Assembly (NCBI GenBank): GCA_013399115.1
Contig: VXAA01004024.1
Location: 175,710 to 239,709 of the forward strand
From: Anseranas semipalmata
Lineage: Eukaryota > Chordata > Aves > Anseriformes > Anseranatidae
Reading direction: 5' to 3'
Length of the DNA stretch: 64,000 nucleotides
Part shown: piece by piece, positions 50,891-61,379 of the stretch
How the letters are laid out: every line of letters begins with the position of its first letter
Numbering within the stretch: the stretch's first letter is position 1
Notes under the pieces: model-generated
The model's database searches: none
The model's input: the letters and a program-made list of their open reading frames with translations, nothing else
Told to the model about the DNA's origin: nothing
Translations under genes and position numbers: made by a program

Positions 50891-51324
50891 AATTATGACA
50901 GCAAAGTGTTATTATACCCTAATAATGTATTATTGTTTAGCAAAATAAGTAACATACATAAATGACAACACCATCCGTGTTCTACAGTACACTCTTCGAT
51001 ACTTTTTTGTTTATATATCTAGTTAGAAAGTGAATTCTTTTGACTCTTTGGTAGGATGAAATGCTGAAAGTGAACCTGCAGTCCCCCTCTCTAGAGGAAG
51101 AAGCAAGCATCTTTTCTAGACCTTAAAAATCATCGCAGACATTAAACCAAACTAAGCCTCGTGCAGAGTTTTCCCCAAAGTATTATAAAACAGCTCTACC
51201 AGCACAACTGCTATTTCACCCTACGACGGAGCCTACACATGGTGGGGGGAAAAGGAAAAAAAATCTGGACAATTCTTCCTTACTTTCTGTCCTGCTACTC
51301 AGTATCCAGTTTTCCCATCCAGAG

Positions 51325-51460
51325 ATCGCAGCACACTTTACAAACGAAGAAGCCATCACCGTCCCAAATTTGTAAATGGAGAAACAGAAAGAAATAGGAA
51401 GTGATCTGCCCAAGATCATGAAGCAAGTTAATAGTAAAACTCCATTACTAGTCCGTGTTC
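51325..51460 (-). mobile_element. MIR-like SINE fossil, antisense
   Basis: Read on the plus strand: 'tttgtaaatggagaaacag', then 'aggaagtgatctgcccaaga', 'tcatgaagcaag' and 'aaactccattactagtcc'. This follows the reverse complement of MIR (cattttacagatgaggaaac… aagtgacttgcccaaggtc… acacagcaag). The copy lies 450 bp from the plus-oriented fossil at 50.8 kb, so they are two separate old insertions. The minus frame at 51216-51485 is an artefact of this element. Confidence 0.65.
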
Positions 51461-53072
51461 TTTTTTCCTGTTCCATTGGGCACAATTTTCTCTCTTTGCC
51501 TGAATCCTAGAAGGAAGTGCTAACCTTTTTTTTTGCTTGCTAAAGTATAAATGCAGAACTAGAATGTATTTTCACTCATCCCTCTGAATATATTTGAACT
51601 TAAACAGTAAATTGTATTAGATACAGTATTGCATAGGCCGCAGGTCATACTTCAAAAAGTTCATTCAGTACCTGGTGTGCATTTCCCTGGAAACGCACTC
51701 CAAGATGACTTTTCTTCACCCCTAATACCGTCGGAGCATAATTCATGCATTATACCAAGAATCTGTCTACCTTAGAAGAAGGTCTTGCTTCAGCTGTAAC
51801 AAAACACGAACAACTACTACGGCACCAGGATAGTAGTGGGCACCTAGCACGGGATTTTTCTGTGTGCTTGCTTCACTTCTACACCAGTTGTTGTACCAGC
51901 ATACCTTAACGGGCCAGAAAGCAGATACAGAAATGCAAGCACATCCTTACAGCAGGGCTTTTACAGCTTATTTTGGTCTCTGAAGCTGAAAAAGTTATCA
52001 TGGTATACAGTACCTTCATTCCAAGTTTACTGTATCCATGCCCGTACTTTCACCCACATTTCTGCAACAGTAAAATTCACACCAATGACCGGTATCATTA
52101 TACAGGTAAAGTGCAGATGATCCTCAAAGAATAACTTCTTCAATGAGATCCATGAAGGCGTTTGCTACAAGCCCAAATTTATTTCCACTGAAGTCAACAG
52201 CAGACTTCTCACTGAACTCAGAGCGACAGTGATCAGACCTACTGCAGCACTGCTCCTGGAAAAAAGCGAGCTTTATTTGCAGTGATGGGCCCAAACCCTC
52301 TCCCCCTCCAAAAAAGAACCACAGAGGGGTGAGGGCATCTCATTCTCCCAGTCAAGTGTTACCGAAGTAGTTACAGCCACGTTTTAAGCATGCAGTGCTC
52401 CTAGCTGGTTTTCCCAGAATCTCCATGATAAACACTGCCCAACTCTGCCCCAACAGCCTGGGTGGAATCGCACAAACTCGCACTGAGTCAGAATTCAGAC
52501 CGAGGTGAATTTTATATCCAGATTTTTTTAGCCTGACCAGTAGCCCATTTCAGTGTATGCCATCAGGAAAACACGGCTAAGTACATGCTGAGGAACAGGC
52601 TTCTCCGAGACATCTCAGGCAGAACACCCTCAAAGATACCAGTTCTCCTGAGGAAAATCTTGGCTCAAATACTTCTTTTCTGAAAGGGAAGAAAGCCTCA
52701 ACATTTCACATATTTAAGGGGGGAGGAAAAAAAGCAAGTTAGAACAAGAATAGTTCAATCCTAAGGAAATGCAATAACTATAAAATCAGCCACATTACTA
52801 AAGCGTTCTGTTTAAAACACTTATGCTAAACAAGAGCTAATTGTTCTAAGGCGGTTTCATAAAACATGAATGCTTCAGCAATAAACAGCTTCCATAAGAA
52901 AAGTTGCCTAAAATCTGTGACTACTTATTTCCTTACCGATCTTGTATCAAATGTACGTGGAAATGAAAATGATGACCCTTTCAGGATGAGTGATTCATCT
53001 TACTTTGGCATGTTCTCTTACGAAAAAGTGTAGATAAGAAATAGAAATGGGAAAATTACTGAATATTAAGGG

Positions 53073-53094
53073 TTTTGTTTGTTTGTTTGTTTTT
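53073..53094. repeat. (GTTT)n microsatellite
   Basis: About five GTTT units, with a fifth T in one unit. Confidence 0.85.
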
Positions 53095-54681
53095 GTTAAG
53101 TTGACTGTTCTAAACATTTGTGACCTACAATAGCATTTTGACCTTTGCTTCAATTTTCTTCTGATTTCTATTCAGGTTTCCAACCTGTTAATATTTAGTT
53201 ATACAAGAACCCCGACAACTTTGAATACCCTATGCACTGATACAAAAGAATATGGAAAAACAGGACAGAGACAAGATCACCAAACCTGTTTGCACTGGGG
53301 AAAGAAAGCCATAAAAACATTCCTTGAAGCCTGTAACAACACCTTCTGGTGGGGGGAACAGAATTACAATATATGAATAGTTTGTGTAACTGTGCCACCA
53401 GGCCTCAGGCACACTCTACATTTCTGAGCACAACCCTTCTGCTACCTGAGGTCTCATTCTGCATTCCTTAATAGTCACAAATACTGCTACACACTTCCCC
53501 TGCTGCAGAAAAAACACTGTGGAGCTGCAGAGTCAATACATGTTATCAAGCTCTTTGACTCTGTCAAGATGCTATTAATATTTTGGTAGAGTGGGGGTTA
53601 GAACTCTACCCATGTTATTCCACAGAGTTTCTATGACATTTACCTTTGTTTTTTTTAATCACTTCCTTCACGTAATACATTAGTGAAGCTGAGCAAAATG
53701 CATTCAGCAACCAACTTGGTTTCACTTTTTGATTTCTGGACAGCAGTGGTGCCAGATTCATTCCTGGAAGTTATAAAGTCCTCCTTCGACCATTAAAATC
53801 ACAGTAATGTGCCACACAGTCTAGAAGACTGCCACAGCAATTTTAAAATAATCACTTCAGTTGTGGTGTGTTTTTTTTAATTTTAATCATGTATCTGTGT
53901 AAACAGATGGGTATCTGTTGATCTGTACCTGCTAGAAGCTACAGAGGTGTCTAGCAAAATAAATAAAACAAAATAAAAGTTAATATGGCCACAGTGTCAT
54001 CTAGTGAGCTACTATACATTCCTTAATGGTGGAAGATAAATCTTTTATTATAAGCAGAAACTCTGGATAATTGATACTGGAGTTGTCTTCAAAAACATTT
54101 TCAGCTTAACAAAAACAGACACAACTAAAACAAAACCTTACTGAACAAAAAAAAAAAAAATCAGACTCAAATTTAGATCAGATGTTACTGATGCTAAATG
54201 TACATTAATATAAGACATGCTTCTTTGTAATTTATCTTTATATTATGACAAACCAATGTTAAATTCTACTGTAATGTTCTATAACTCATTTCATAGTAAA
54301 TTAAAATAAATTTTATATATGTTTGATTTCAAAATTGTAGACAAGGTTCAAATACTGAATGGGTAAGTCTTCATGAAAGGACCAGGAACGAGAATTAGGT
54401 TTAGAACTAGGTTACCTGAAAGCAGTAACTTCCACTGCAGTTGCAGAGAAAACGTCTTTGCTCCAGGTTAGTCACTTAATGGAGTTTGGTGTAAAGTTGA
54501 AAAACTAACTGGGAACTGAAAAAGCAAGAAGCTTGTTTTCCTTCTCATCTGAGAAAGCAAAACAGACAGGGATTAGATTTCCCAGTTCTAAAAGCTTGGT
54601 TTGGTTACATCAGAATCTGTTACCTTATCAGGGATAATACTTTGTTTAAAACATTAAGTGCAAACACCATTTGCATTAACT

Positions 54682-54706
54682 TGCGTGTGTGCACACGTGC
54701 ATGTGT
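54682..54706. repeat. 25-bp strictly alternating purine-pyrimidine tract
   Basis: Starts tgcgtgtgtgcacacgtgca and continues tgtgt: every base alternates pyrimidine and purine, the pattern that most readily adopts Z-DNA. It is also nearly self-complementary around gcacacgtgc. Confidence 0.8.
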
Positions 54707-55056
54707 TTGTGCACACCTGTTACTTTAATAAATAGGACTCTTAATGGCCACAATTTTAAAAAAGTATGATTTGTCACGTTCTAAACAAAAACTTTCTAAC
54801 AGTTGCAAACTAAATAAATACATGCAAGCCATGATTACACTTAGTAAATGTGCAGGCATACACTGCATCCTCCGAACTAACAAAAAAGAAGTGCCAAATT
54901 TAGTGTAAAGGCTATATTTAGCAACACATTTTAACGGTCGTCTACCAATAGAGATTGCCTCTGAAAAAACAAATACAAAAATACCAAAGCAAAATGAGAT
55001 TAACAGCACCAATTTAAACCAAGCGCTCATTGACTGCAGTCACGATTTAAACCAGT

Positions 55057-55680
55057 TCAATAGATAGAACTGGAATTACCAAGGCACCACATTCGCAAGC
55101 GTATGCATGCACCCAGGGGCTCACAAAACCCAGGAAAATGGGGTGCAAAAACCTCCCTGCTTTCACTCTGCCTGCCCCCACACTCTGCTTCAGCCCTGCT
55201 CAATGTCTGCGAAGTCTGACAGTGCTCCGAAAAACACTCGGATTTTCTGTGGGATCCTTGAAGAAGAGCAGGTACCGTCCCCGCCGGGAGAGCTGAGCTG
55301 CACGGGGACGCCTGCGACGAGCACCTCACCTCCCCTGTTCTGTTCGCTCCCTGCCCTCCTCCCTTAATGCAGGAGAGCAATAAACTCCTCACGCAGCCCC
55401 GGCCTGGCGGGCAAAGAGGCTCCCACCTGAACGCCTGGCCAGCCCCCGGGGCAGGGAACCACGCAGAGATGGCAAAGCCTGCGGCCCAACGTCCGGGCCC
55501 CTTCGACAGCTTCCTCCAGATAAAGCCGACTGGCCAAGCCCTGCGAGAGCTCTTGCAGCGCCAGGCTTTGCCCAGGTCACTGTTAGCCACCGAACTTACA
55601 CCATGCAAGCATCCGATGCTCTGCGGAAACAGAGGCGAGCACGTACAAGAGGTGCAAGGAAATTACTGAGTTAATACCGA
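55057..55680. other. GC-richer patch with long frames on both strands
   Basis: Minus: a 183-codon frame (55057-55608) that starts at TTG and contains donor-like cag|gtggga (about 55427) and gag|gtgagg (about 55330). Plus: an ATG frame of 100 codons (55367-55669), abutting another of 86 codons. Both strands show GC-ending codons, so codon use does not decide between them. The plus peptide has an amphipathic-looking part (LRELLQRQALPRSLL). No family recognised. It may be an exon or a GC-rich island. Chance is likely for at least one strand. Confidence 0.3.
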
Positions 55681-55684
55681 GGGG

Positions 55685-57505
55685 AACAGTCAAAGACGAT
55701 TTTCCTCTGACACACATGCAGGCAGTTCTCTTTTGGGTTAATGGGAAAGGGACACATCCAACCAACAATTCCACTTAGCTGTCCGTGTTTTACTTCCCTT
55801 ATTTAAGGTTTTCTATACTGATAAATAAAATCGAAAACTTCCTCCCCTTGCTCTGGTTCTGACGCTTGTGCTTTTTGTTTAGTCCAACAGCCTTCAACGA
55901 GGGACACAGGAACTTCTGTTTACTCTTTAGGCACTGAAACACATTTTTAATCAATAAAACAGAGGAAGCAAATTGTGAATAGTTACTTGCATTAATGTAT
56001 TTGCTAGCAACTTTGTCATTCTTCATTTTGCAGACACCAAATTTCCCCCTATAAACACCTCTGTTTCTCCAAAAGCAGCTGGAAATTAATGATGCTATTT
56101 TTATTTTCTTATTAATTCCTGTGCCATAGCTCTATAATCAGTGCTGGATCATGCTGCAATTTTGCATACTTGTTTCAAAATGTATTATGAGCCCTTGATG
56201 ACTGATGTTTAACACAATGTATGAAAGAGTATCTCAAACAAATTAGAGGGAAGAAATACAAATAGAGACATTTTACTTAAAGGAAAAAAATTCTCAGATG
56301 TCCAAACGAGAGGTAAACGCTGAAACTCACAAGTTTGTGGCAGAGCACTCGCTGATTTCAAGAACTGAGCCAGGCGGGAAGTTCGCACTATACAACACGA
56401 AATCTGGGTACAGAGAAACCTTTTGCAAAGAGAAAGAACAACTGAAGCTAGACCTGCCAGTGAACTGGGGGTGATAATACAACTTCTTTCCAAATCTATA
56501 CTCTTCTGCCACTGATTTACAATGCATCAAAATGCCTTCCTTGCTGAGCCACGTAACAAACTTGGGAAGCAAACATACTTGCACAGTAATGGCACGCATG
56601 CCAAAAGACGTACCATCTACCAAACAGCGCTCTCACACGTTAGGCTCCTCCACCCCTTTCTCTCTCACAGGAACTCCGCACATTTCAGTGATGCCTCTGC
56701 TCCTAGCCCTTCCTCTGCTGCTCATCATCAGGCCAGGGACTGCCTATAGCCTCGTGCACTGATTACTGCGTGCAACGGGTGCATGACCCCGGCAGGACTA
56801 TCTGCACATCAATAATTAAGAATAATGTGAAATCTGCAGCTTTCCTGAGGAATTGCAGGCTACCAGCAACCTCAGGCAGATCTGTGAAGGGGTGCACATC
56901 GCTGCTATAGCTCTGCTTCTGGCTTTTTGTTCAGGAATCCAATTGCACAGGTGTAGCTGCGGGACTGAGCTCTTCAGTAGCTAGGACAAGACACACAGAC
57001 ATCCCCATACTTCGCCCCATAAGGAAGAAAGTAATAATAATAACAACAACAAAAATCAGTGTGATGCGGCTCACTGTAGAACTGCTGTTGCTCAAAGACC
57101 ACTCGTGGAAAGCAGATCAAACATGACCAATCACAAAAAAGCCCTTTTCATCAACCTAACAACAACAACAAAAAAAAAACCACCTTCATGGGAGGATTTT
57201 AATGCAGAATATCACAATTTTTCAGCTTGGCTGACTTTAGTGGAGTTATTTCACATTGAAGAAGGTGAAAGGAGATAAGAAATCAAGCTTTCCCTCACTC
57301 CTTCCGTTCTCTCCCAGGGTTTTCTTTATCAAGCTTCATTTCCAAATCTCTCATGATGTCATTCTCTTAAATATTGCTTTGATGACCACAAGACAACACA
57401 TTCTGCCACATACAGAAACAAAAACCTGGCTGATTTGTTTCATAAAAGAAAGAAGACTTACTACACTACTGCAAATGACAATCCCAACTATTATCACATG
57501 GCATG
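55685..57505. other. No gene seen; AT-rich single-copy DNA
   Basis: The minus frames 56209-56493 and 56327-56623 overlap in different registers, and the plus frames at 56522-56762 do likewise. CAA/AAC triplets occur near 57040 and 57165. No supported exon. Confidence 0.5.
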
Positions 57506-57511
57506 CCTTAC

Positions 57512-57554
57512 CCACTCCCAAGAGCCCTCGCTAGCATTGTCAGATAATTCCTGA
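57512..57554 (-). other. Candidate 43-nt exon (minus strand)
   Basis: A 40-base pyrimidine run on this strand (purines on plus, 57578-57617) is followed by catgtcctacacag, then 43 nt and a donor gtgg|gtaagg. Entered after one base the segment is open (QELSDNASEGSWEW); entered after two it is also open. The length is not a multiple of three. The long pyrimidine tract makes it a good acceptor on paper, but such tracts are common. Peptide unrecognised. Confidence 0.25.
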
Positions 57555-57577
57555 CTGTGTAGGACATGGGTACAAAT

Positions 57578-57617
57578 GAGGAAAAGAAAGAAGAAGAGGA
57601 AAAAAAAAGAAGAAAGA
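57578..57617. repeat. 40-base homopurine run
   Basis: Uninterrupted G/A on the plus strand with GAA-like repeats. Possible triplex-forming tract, and the pyrimidine tract of the candidate exon beside it. Confidence 0.85.
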
Positions 57618-58132
57618 CGTTGACTCCTGATAACAGACATGCTTAAAAGTCCTTACATAACTGGCAGAAAAAACGTACTGGGGAAATGACAGAAAGGTAC
57701 TGGTTCGAAGCCATCAACCAAACAGCAGGAAAGCACATTTAGTAGTTCCCCTCCTGCTAAAGGCGCTGCTCAGCACGCTCTGCAGCACAGCGTAGTCACT
57801 AATACGTGGCCCAGCCCACCAGAGGCCCAGGAGCAGGTTTAAGCTTTCCTCACTTGAATCCTGCCATGGGCCAATTCATCTGTCATCAGCAGTGCTAAGG
57901 AGCCGGCGCCTGGTCCTGGAGAAGCTCCTCCTGAGAACGCGGATGGCAGAAACCTTCCTGGTGCTACACCGACACCGGAGGAGAGCAACTCCACAGCGGG
58001 GCACGGGGTCAGCCTGGTTTCACAATGTCTCAAAGCAGGCTCCTCAACAATTTGCTACATATGTATTGCCTTCAGGAAAAAAACAAAAGGAAAAAGACAG
58101 GAAAAAAAAAAAAAAAAAGACACAGGGATGAG

Positions 58133-58167
58133 GCACCTTCCCACTTCCCCTCAGCAAGGGAAGGTGC
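58133..58167. repeat. Perfect 10-bp hairpin
   Basis: gcaccttccc at 58133-58142 pairs with gggaaggtgc at 58158-58167 across a 15-base loop. A GC-rich stem of this length is uncommon in the surrounding AT-rich DNA. Confidence 0.8.
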
Positions 58168-59241
58168 AGAGAGGATTTGTTAAGCTTCTTGTCAAGAGAG
58201 CTTCCACCTGAGTTAAATCCTGTGGATCCCATGTTGTGGAAGTCCACTGAATTTCATTCATCTCTGCTGAAGGAGACCCTCTGATAGGTCTCTGACCCCA
58301 TGATGGGTCAGTAAAATGCTGTTTCTTACTTACAGCGATTTCTACATTTTATAAAAATCACTTACATTGAAACACCGATGTGGAAGACTGATGATAAAAA
58401 TTCCATGCTTCCTAAGCAACTTACTTAGTGTAATTTCATAAAATCCAGTTAACTTTCCTTCCCCTTGCTAAAAATTGAAGTTTTGTTGTACCAGCTTTCT
58501 TCGTACACAAAGATGCCTGAAGCTAGTTTATTTTCACATGCTGAATTGTCCATGCTCATAACGACTTGCTACTACGTTATGCATTTGTGTACTGTAAGGA
58601 AAAGGCAGGAACACCGGAAAGTGTCAAAACCATACTCTTCCTTGTTGTCGATCCACCTTTTATGTAATCAAATTTATAAATACTAAAAATAATGAAATGC
58701 TGCTATCATCGTGAGAGTACTACAATTAGGTCTACACTCGTGCACCAAGACAAGTTTGATTTTAAAATAAGACTTCTGTTTGAGGAGGAAAGCAAAGCCA
58801 ACTCATATTGACAGTAGTGAAACACGAGTTTTCAGCAAGTCTTAAAAACCTTACAGCATGAAATATGTTTACTGGGTTTAGACTTAAAAGTTCAAATCGG
58901 TAAGTTACCCTGTTTATCAAAATATGGCCAGAGTGCCAAAGCAGCCTCTTCTGTCAATTGCACGTTCCATAAGAAAGGTAATTGTGACTTCGCATTAGAT
59001 TATGAATACTAATCTAATCATAAAGAACTATTCAGACCAATCCATATTAAAAAAAAAAATCCCATGAAAAACAATACCTCAAAGTTAATACAGAGAAGTT
59101 AGTATTAAATAGTGTAATATACACAACAGCTTAAATACTACATTAGGTGGCAAAAACTCTCAGTAAGCTCTCCTGGTACTTTAGGTTCTCCTGTCAATAA
59201 ATATAACTGAATTGAAAGTTAGCAACTTCACACTATTCTGA

Positions 59242-59259
59242 ATTATTATTATTATTATT
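59242..59259. repeat. (ATT)n microsatellite
   Basis: Six ATT units. Confidence 0.85.
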
Positions 59260-59404
59260 TTTTAAAAGTAGCGTTACGAAGGAATAAGGGTATTAGCAAA
59301 AGATGCCCAACTGGCAGAGAATTCAGTGAGACTACTCGCACGTCAAGATAGGCATTTATTAGGAAAGCTTCAGAGGTAGCATACACCCAGGGAAAGGACA
59401 CGAC

Positions 59405-59595
59405 CAAGGAGTCAGATGTGGATTTTATTCCATTCCCTGCTAATGCTAACCTGCTAAGTGACTGTAGGCAAGCCTACGCTGCTTCATTGTTTGGTATCTC
59501 AGATGCCTAAAACAGGGATAAAAGTGATTGTTCCTTGTTTTGAGGTGTATGACTACAGTATGGCTTATGTACTTTGGCAGACAGGACACAAGCAC
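59405..59595 (+). mobile_element. MIR-like SINE fossil
   Basis: The order 'gagtcagatgtgg', 'attccattccctgctaatgc', 'acctgctaagtgactgtagg', 'caagcc', then 'atgcctaaaacagggataa' follows the MIR consensus (…gactcaggagtcctgg… ctgtgtgaccttgggcaag… ctgtaaaatggggataat). It is the longest MIR-like match in the window. Identity is low, consistent with great age. Confidence 0.6.
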
Positions 59596-60254
59596 ATGAA
59601 TAAGGCAATGCCTACAACTGCCAATTATTAATAATATCAGAATAATGTGCGATTTATTTATTTATTTTAAAGCAATGCAGTCTGACAGCAGGCCACCAAT
59701 CCATTCCTAGAATCTGAGTAATCCTTACACTGGTTCAGGTCTTACCCCTTCTGAAATCTGTCAAGAAGAGAGACAGCTGTGGGAGTCTTTTGTGAAATTC
59801 ACATGCGTCCACTAGTACCAGGCTCAGCACACTGCTCTCAGATAGAAACAGTGCATTACCACCAATCTTTAGAAAAACAATAACAATAAAAATAATAATA
59901 ATAGCAGTAGTAGTAAAAAAACAGAATTCAGTTCTAATGATCTTTTGATGCAAGTCAGAGCGAAAAAGCTTCTGATAATGATACCATGGGAATTAGGGAA
60001 AAAAGTAGGAGGAAAAGGAATAGAGATAATACTACAGAAGAAAAAGATGACTTTTTCCTGTTCTTCCCTCAAGAAAGATTTTGAAATACATATGACTACT
60101 ACGACAGGTCAGTTTTGCAGACTCTTAAGTAATAAAGAAAGCATAAATTATTACAGTTACAGCAAGGCAAAACACTATCCATACTGCTTTAAAACAAACT
60201 TAATTCACTCAGGTAAACTGTTCCCATATATGGGCACCGTCTGATTTAATGATA

Positions 60255-60530
60255 CAGGGAAGTATCATTAGTCTCCATTTGCAGGTGGAGAAGGGACATA
60301 TGGCTGCGTTTCCAAGAGTAAACTCTGACCCTGGAAGCCTCCAGCGGCCCACGGCAGTGCCGCTGGTTCCACCAGCAGCTGCAGCAGGCCACAGAACCTG
60401 ACCTGGGTCCAAAATTTGGAATGCAGCCTCCGGTTTTAACTAAATCACTTGCCAGAGACGGTCTGTGGCACGGTCAGAAATTAAAACCAGAGTTTCGGTT
60501 CAGTTCCAGCTTTAATTTCTAGCATCCTCC
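60255..60530 (-). mobile_element. MIR-like SINE fossil, antisense, apparently split
   Basis: The left part 'agtctccatttgcaggtgga' and the right part 'aaatcacttgccagagac', with 'ttaaaaccagagtttcggtt', correspond to successive blocks of antisense MIR (catttt-acagatgagga… aagtgacttgcccaaggtc… aacccaggtctcc). About 120 bases of GC-richer sequence (60315-60435) separate them, which I read as an insertion or a strongly diverged middle. Confidence 0.4.
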
Positions 60531-60534
60531 TCCA

Positions 60535-61295
60535 TCAAGGAGCCACCAGACCCACCTAAACATGGAGTCCTGAGCAGCATACGTGCCGCGTACTGTCGAA
60601 AGAGAGGCAGTGTTTCACCTCGCAGCTGCCTGGATGTCACTGCAGGTGTGTTTACAACCTTCACACTACAGCAGAGCCTGCCTGCGAGCATGTACACACC
60701 TCGTCTACCTCACCTGCACGCTCCACACCGCTATATGTGATGGAAGAGCAACTCTCCCCAGTCCACTTGGCCAAAATTTCCTTCCTCCACAACACTCCGC
60801 TACAAGCCCTGCGCCAGGACGTCGCGTATCCTCAGCCCACGAGCAGCAGCAACCTGCAATAACTTTCAGCTCTGAACACGAGCAATCATATTAGTGAATT
60901 TAACAAGGCTTGTCATGTGCTTAAAGACATTCTCATGCTTATAGGATCGCAAGCCATGGACCCACTAATTTATGAACAAAGTGCATTACAATCATTCTGG
61001 ATGCAAAAAAATGTTAGGTATAAAACAAATGCATAGTTACCCCTGATATTTTATGTGGAGAATGTGACATTTAATATCTTTAATTATTCACACAACAGCT
61101 ATGAAAGAGAAAGGTTTTTTTTTCCCTTGAATGGGAAAATAAACATGGACAAATTCCTCTCACCATCACTCCTACACTCCTTTCCTAAATAAGACTCCTG
61201 CTGAAACCAATGGAAGTCTTGCAGGTGCTGGATTTACAGCGAGCAGCCCCCAAGAACTCAAAAGTGGTCGGGGCAAGTTTCTTAAATATTTGAAG
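60535..61295. other. No gene seen
   Basis: A minus donor tgcag|gtgagg near 60712 follows only a very short candidate segment. The plus frame 60583-60894 has no domain. The rest is AT-rich. Confidence 0.5.
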
Positions 61296-61300
61296 CTTAC

Positions 61301-61373
61301 CTCAACACAGAAACCAACACAAGAGTCTCCTAAATTGTGCATCTGCTTTGAAACAGTTTATCGGCTTGCCGTG
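61301..61373 (-). ncRNA. Candidate non-coding exon 2 of a minus-strand transcript
   Basis: On the minus strand a strong acceptor (gccacccttcctcccag) precedes 73 nt that end at a near-consensus donor (ttgag|gtaagc). All three frames contain stops or end in a TGA at the donor, so it would be untranslated. It lies about 2.25 kb downstream of the donor at the inner border of the right-edge CpG island, a natural partner for a 5'-untranslated exon 1. CpGs are also enriched at 61370-61540. Sequence motifs only. Confidence 0.35.
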
Positions 61374-61379
61374 CTGGGA

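Larger units (their letters stand above)
51465..55050. other. No gene seen; AT-rich with simple repeats
   Basis: GTTT repeat at 53073-53094, an A-run near 54150, and a perfectly alternating purine-pyrimidine tract at 54682-54706. A CTCF-like tgtcatctagtga is at 53995. The frames at 53195-53412 and 54725-55030 are low-complexity or hydrophobic without support. No splice pair stands out. Confidence 0.5.
57625..59400. other. No gene seen; short GC-richer patch and a hairpin
   Basis: At 57760-58030 composition is better balanced with short frames on both strands. A-run 58102-58118 precedes a perfect 10-bp hairpin (58133-58167). From 58330 the sequence is AT-rich with an ATT repeat at 59242-59259. 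Confidence 0.5.

Noticed and set aside
51216..51485. 89-codon minus frame
   Set aside because: Largely the MIR-like fossil plus a pyrimidine run.
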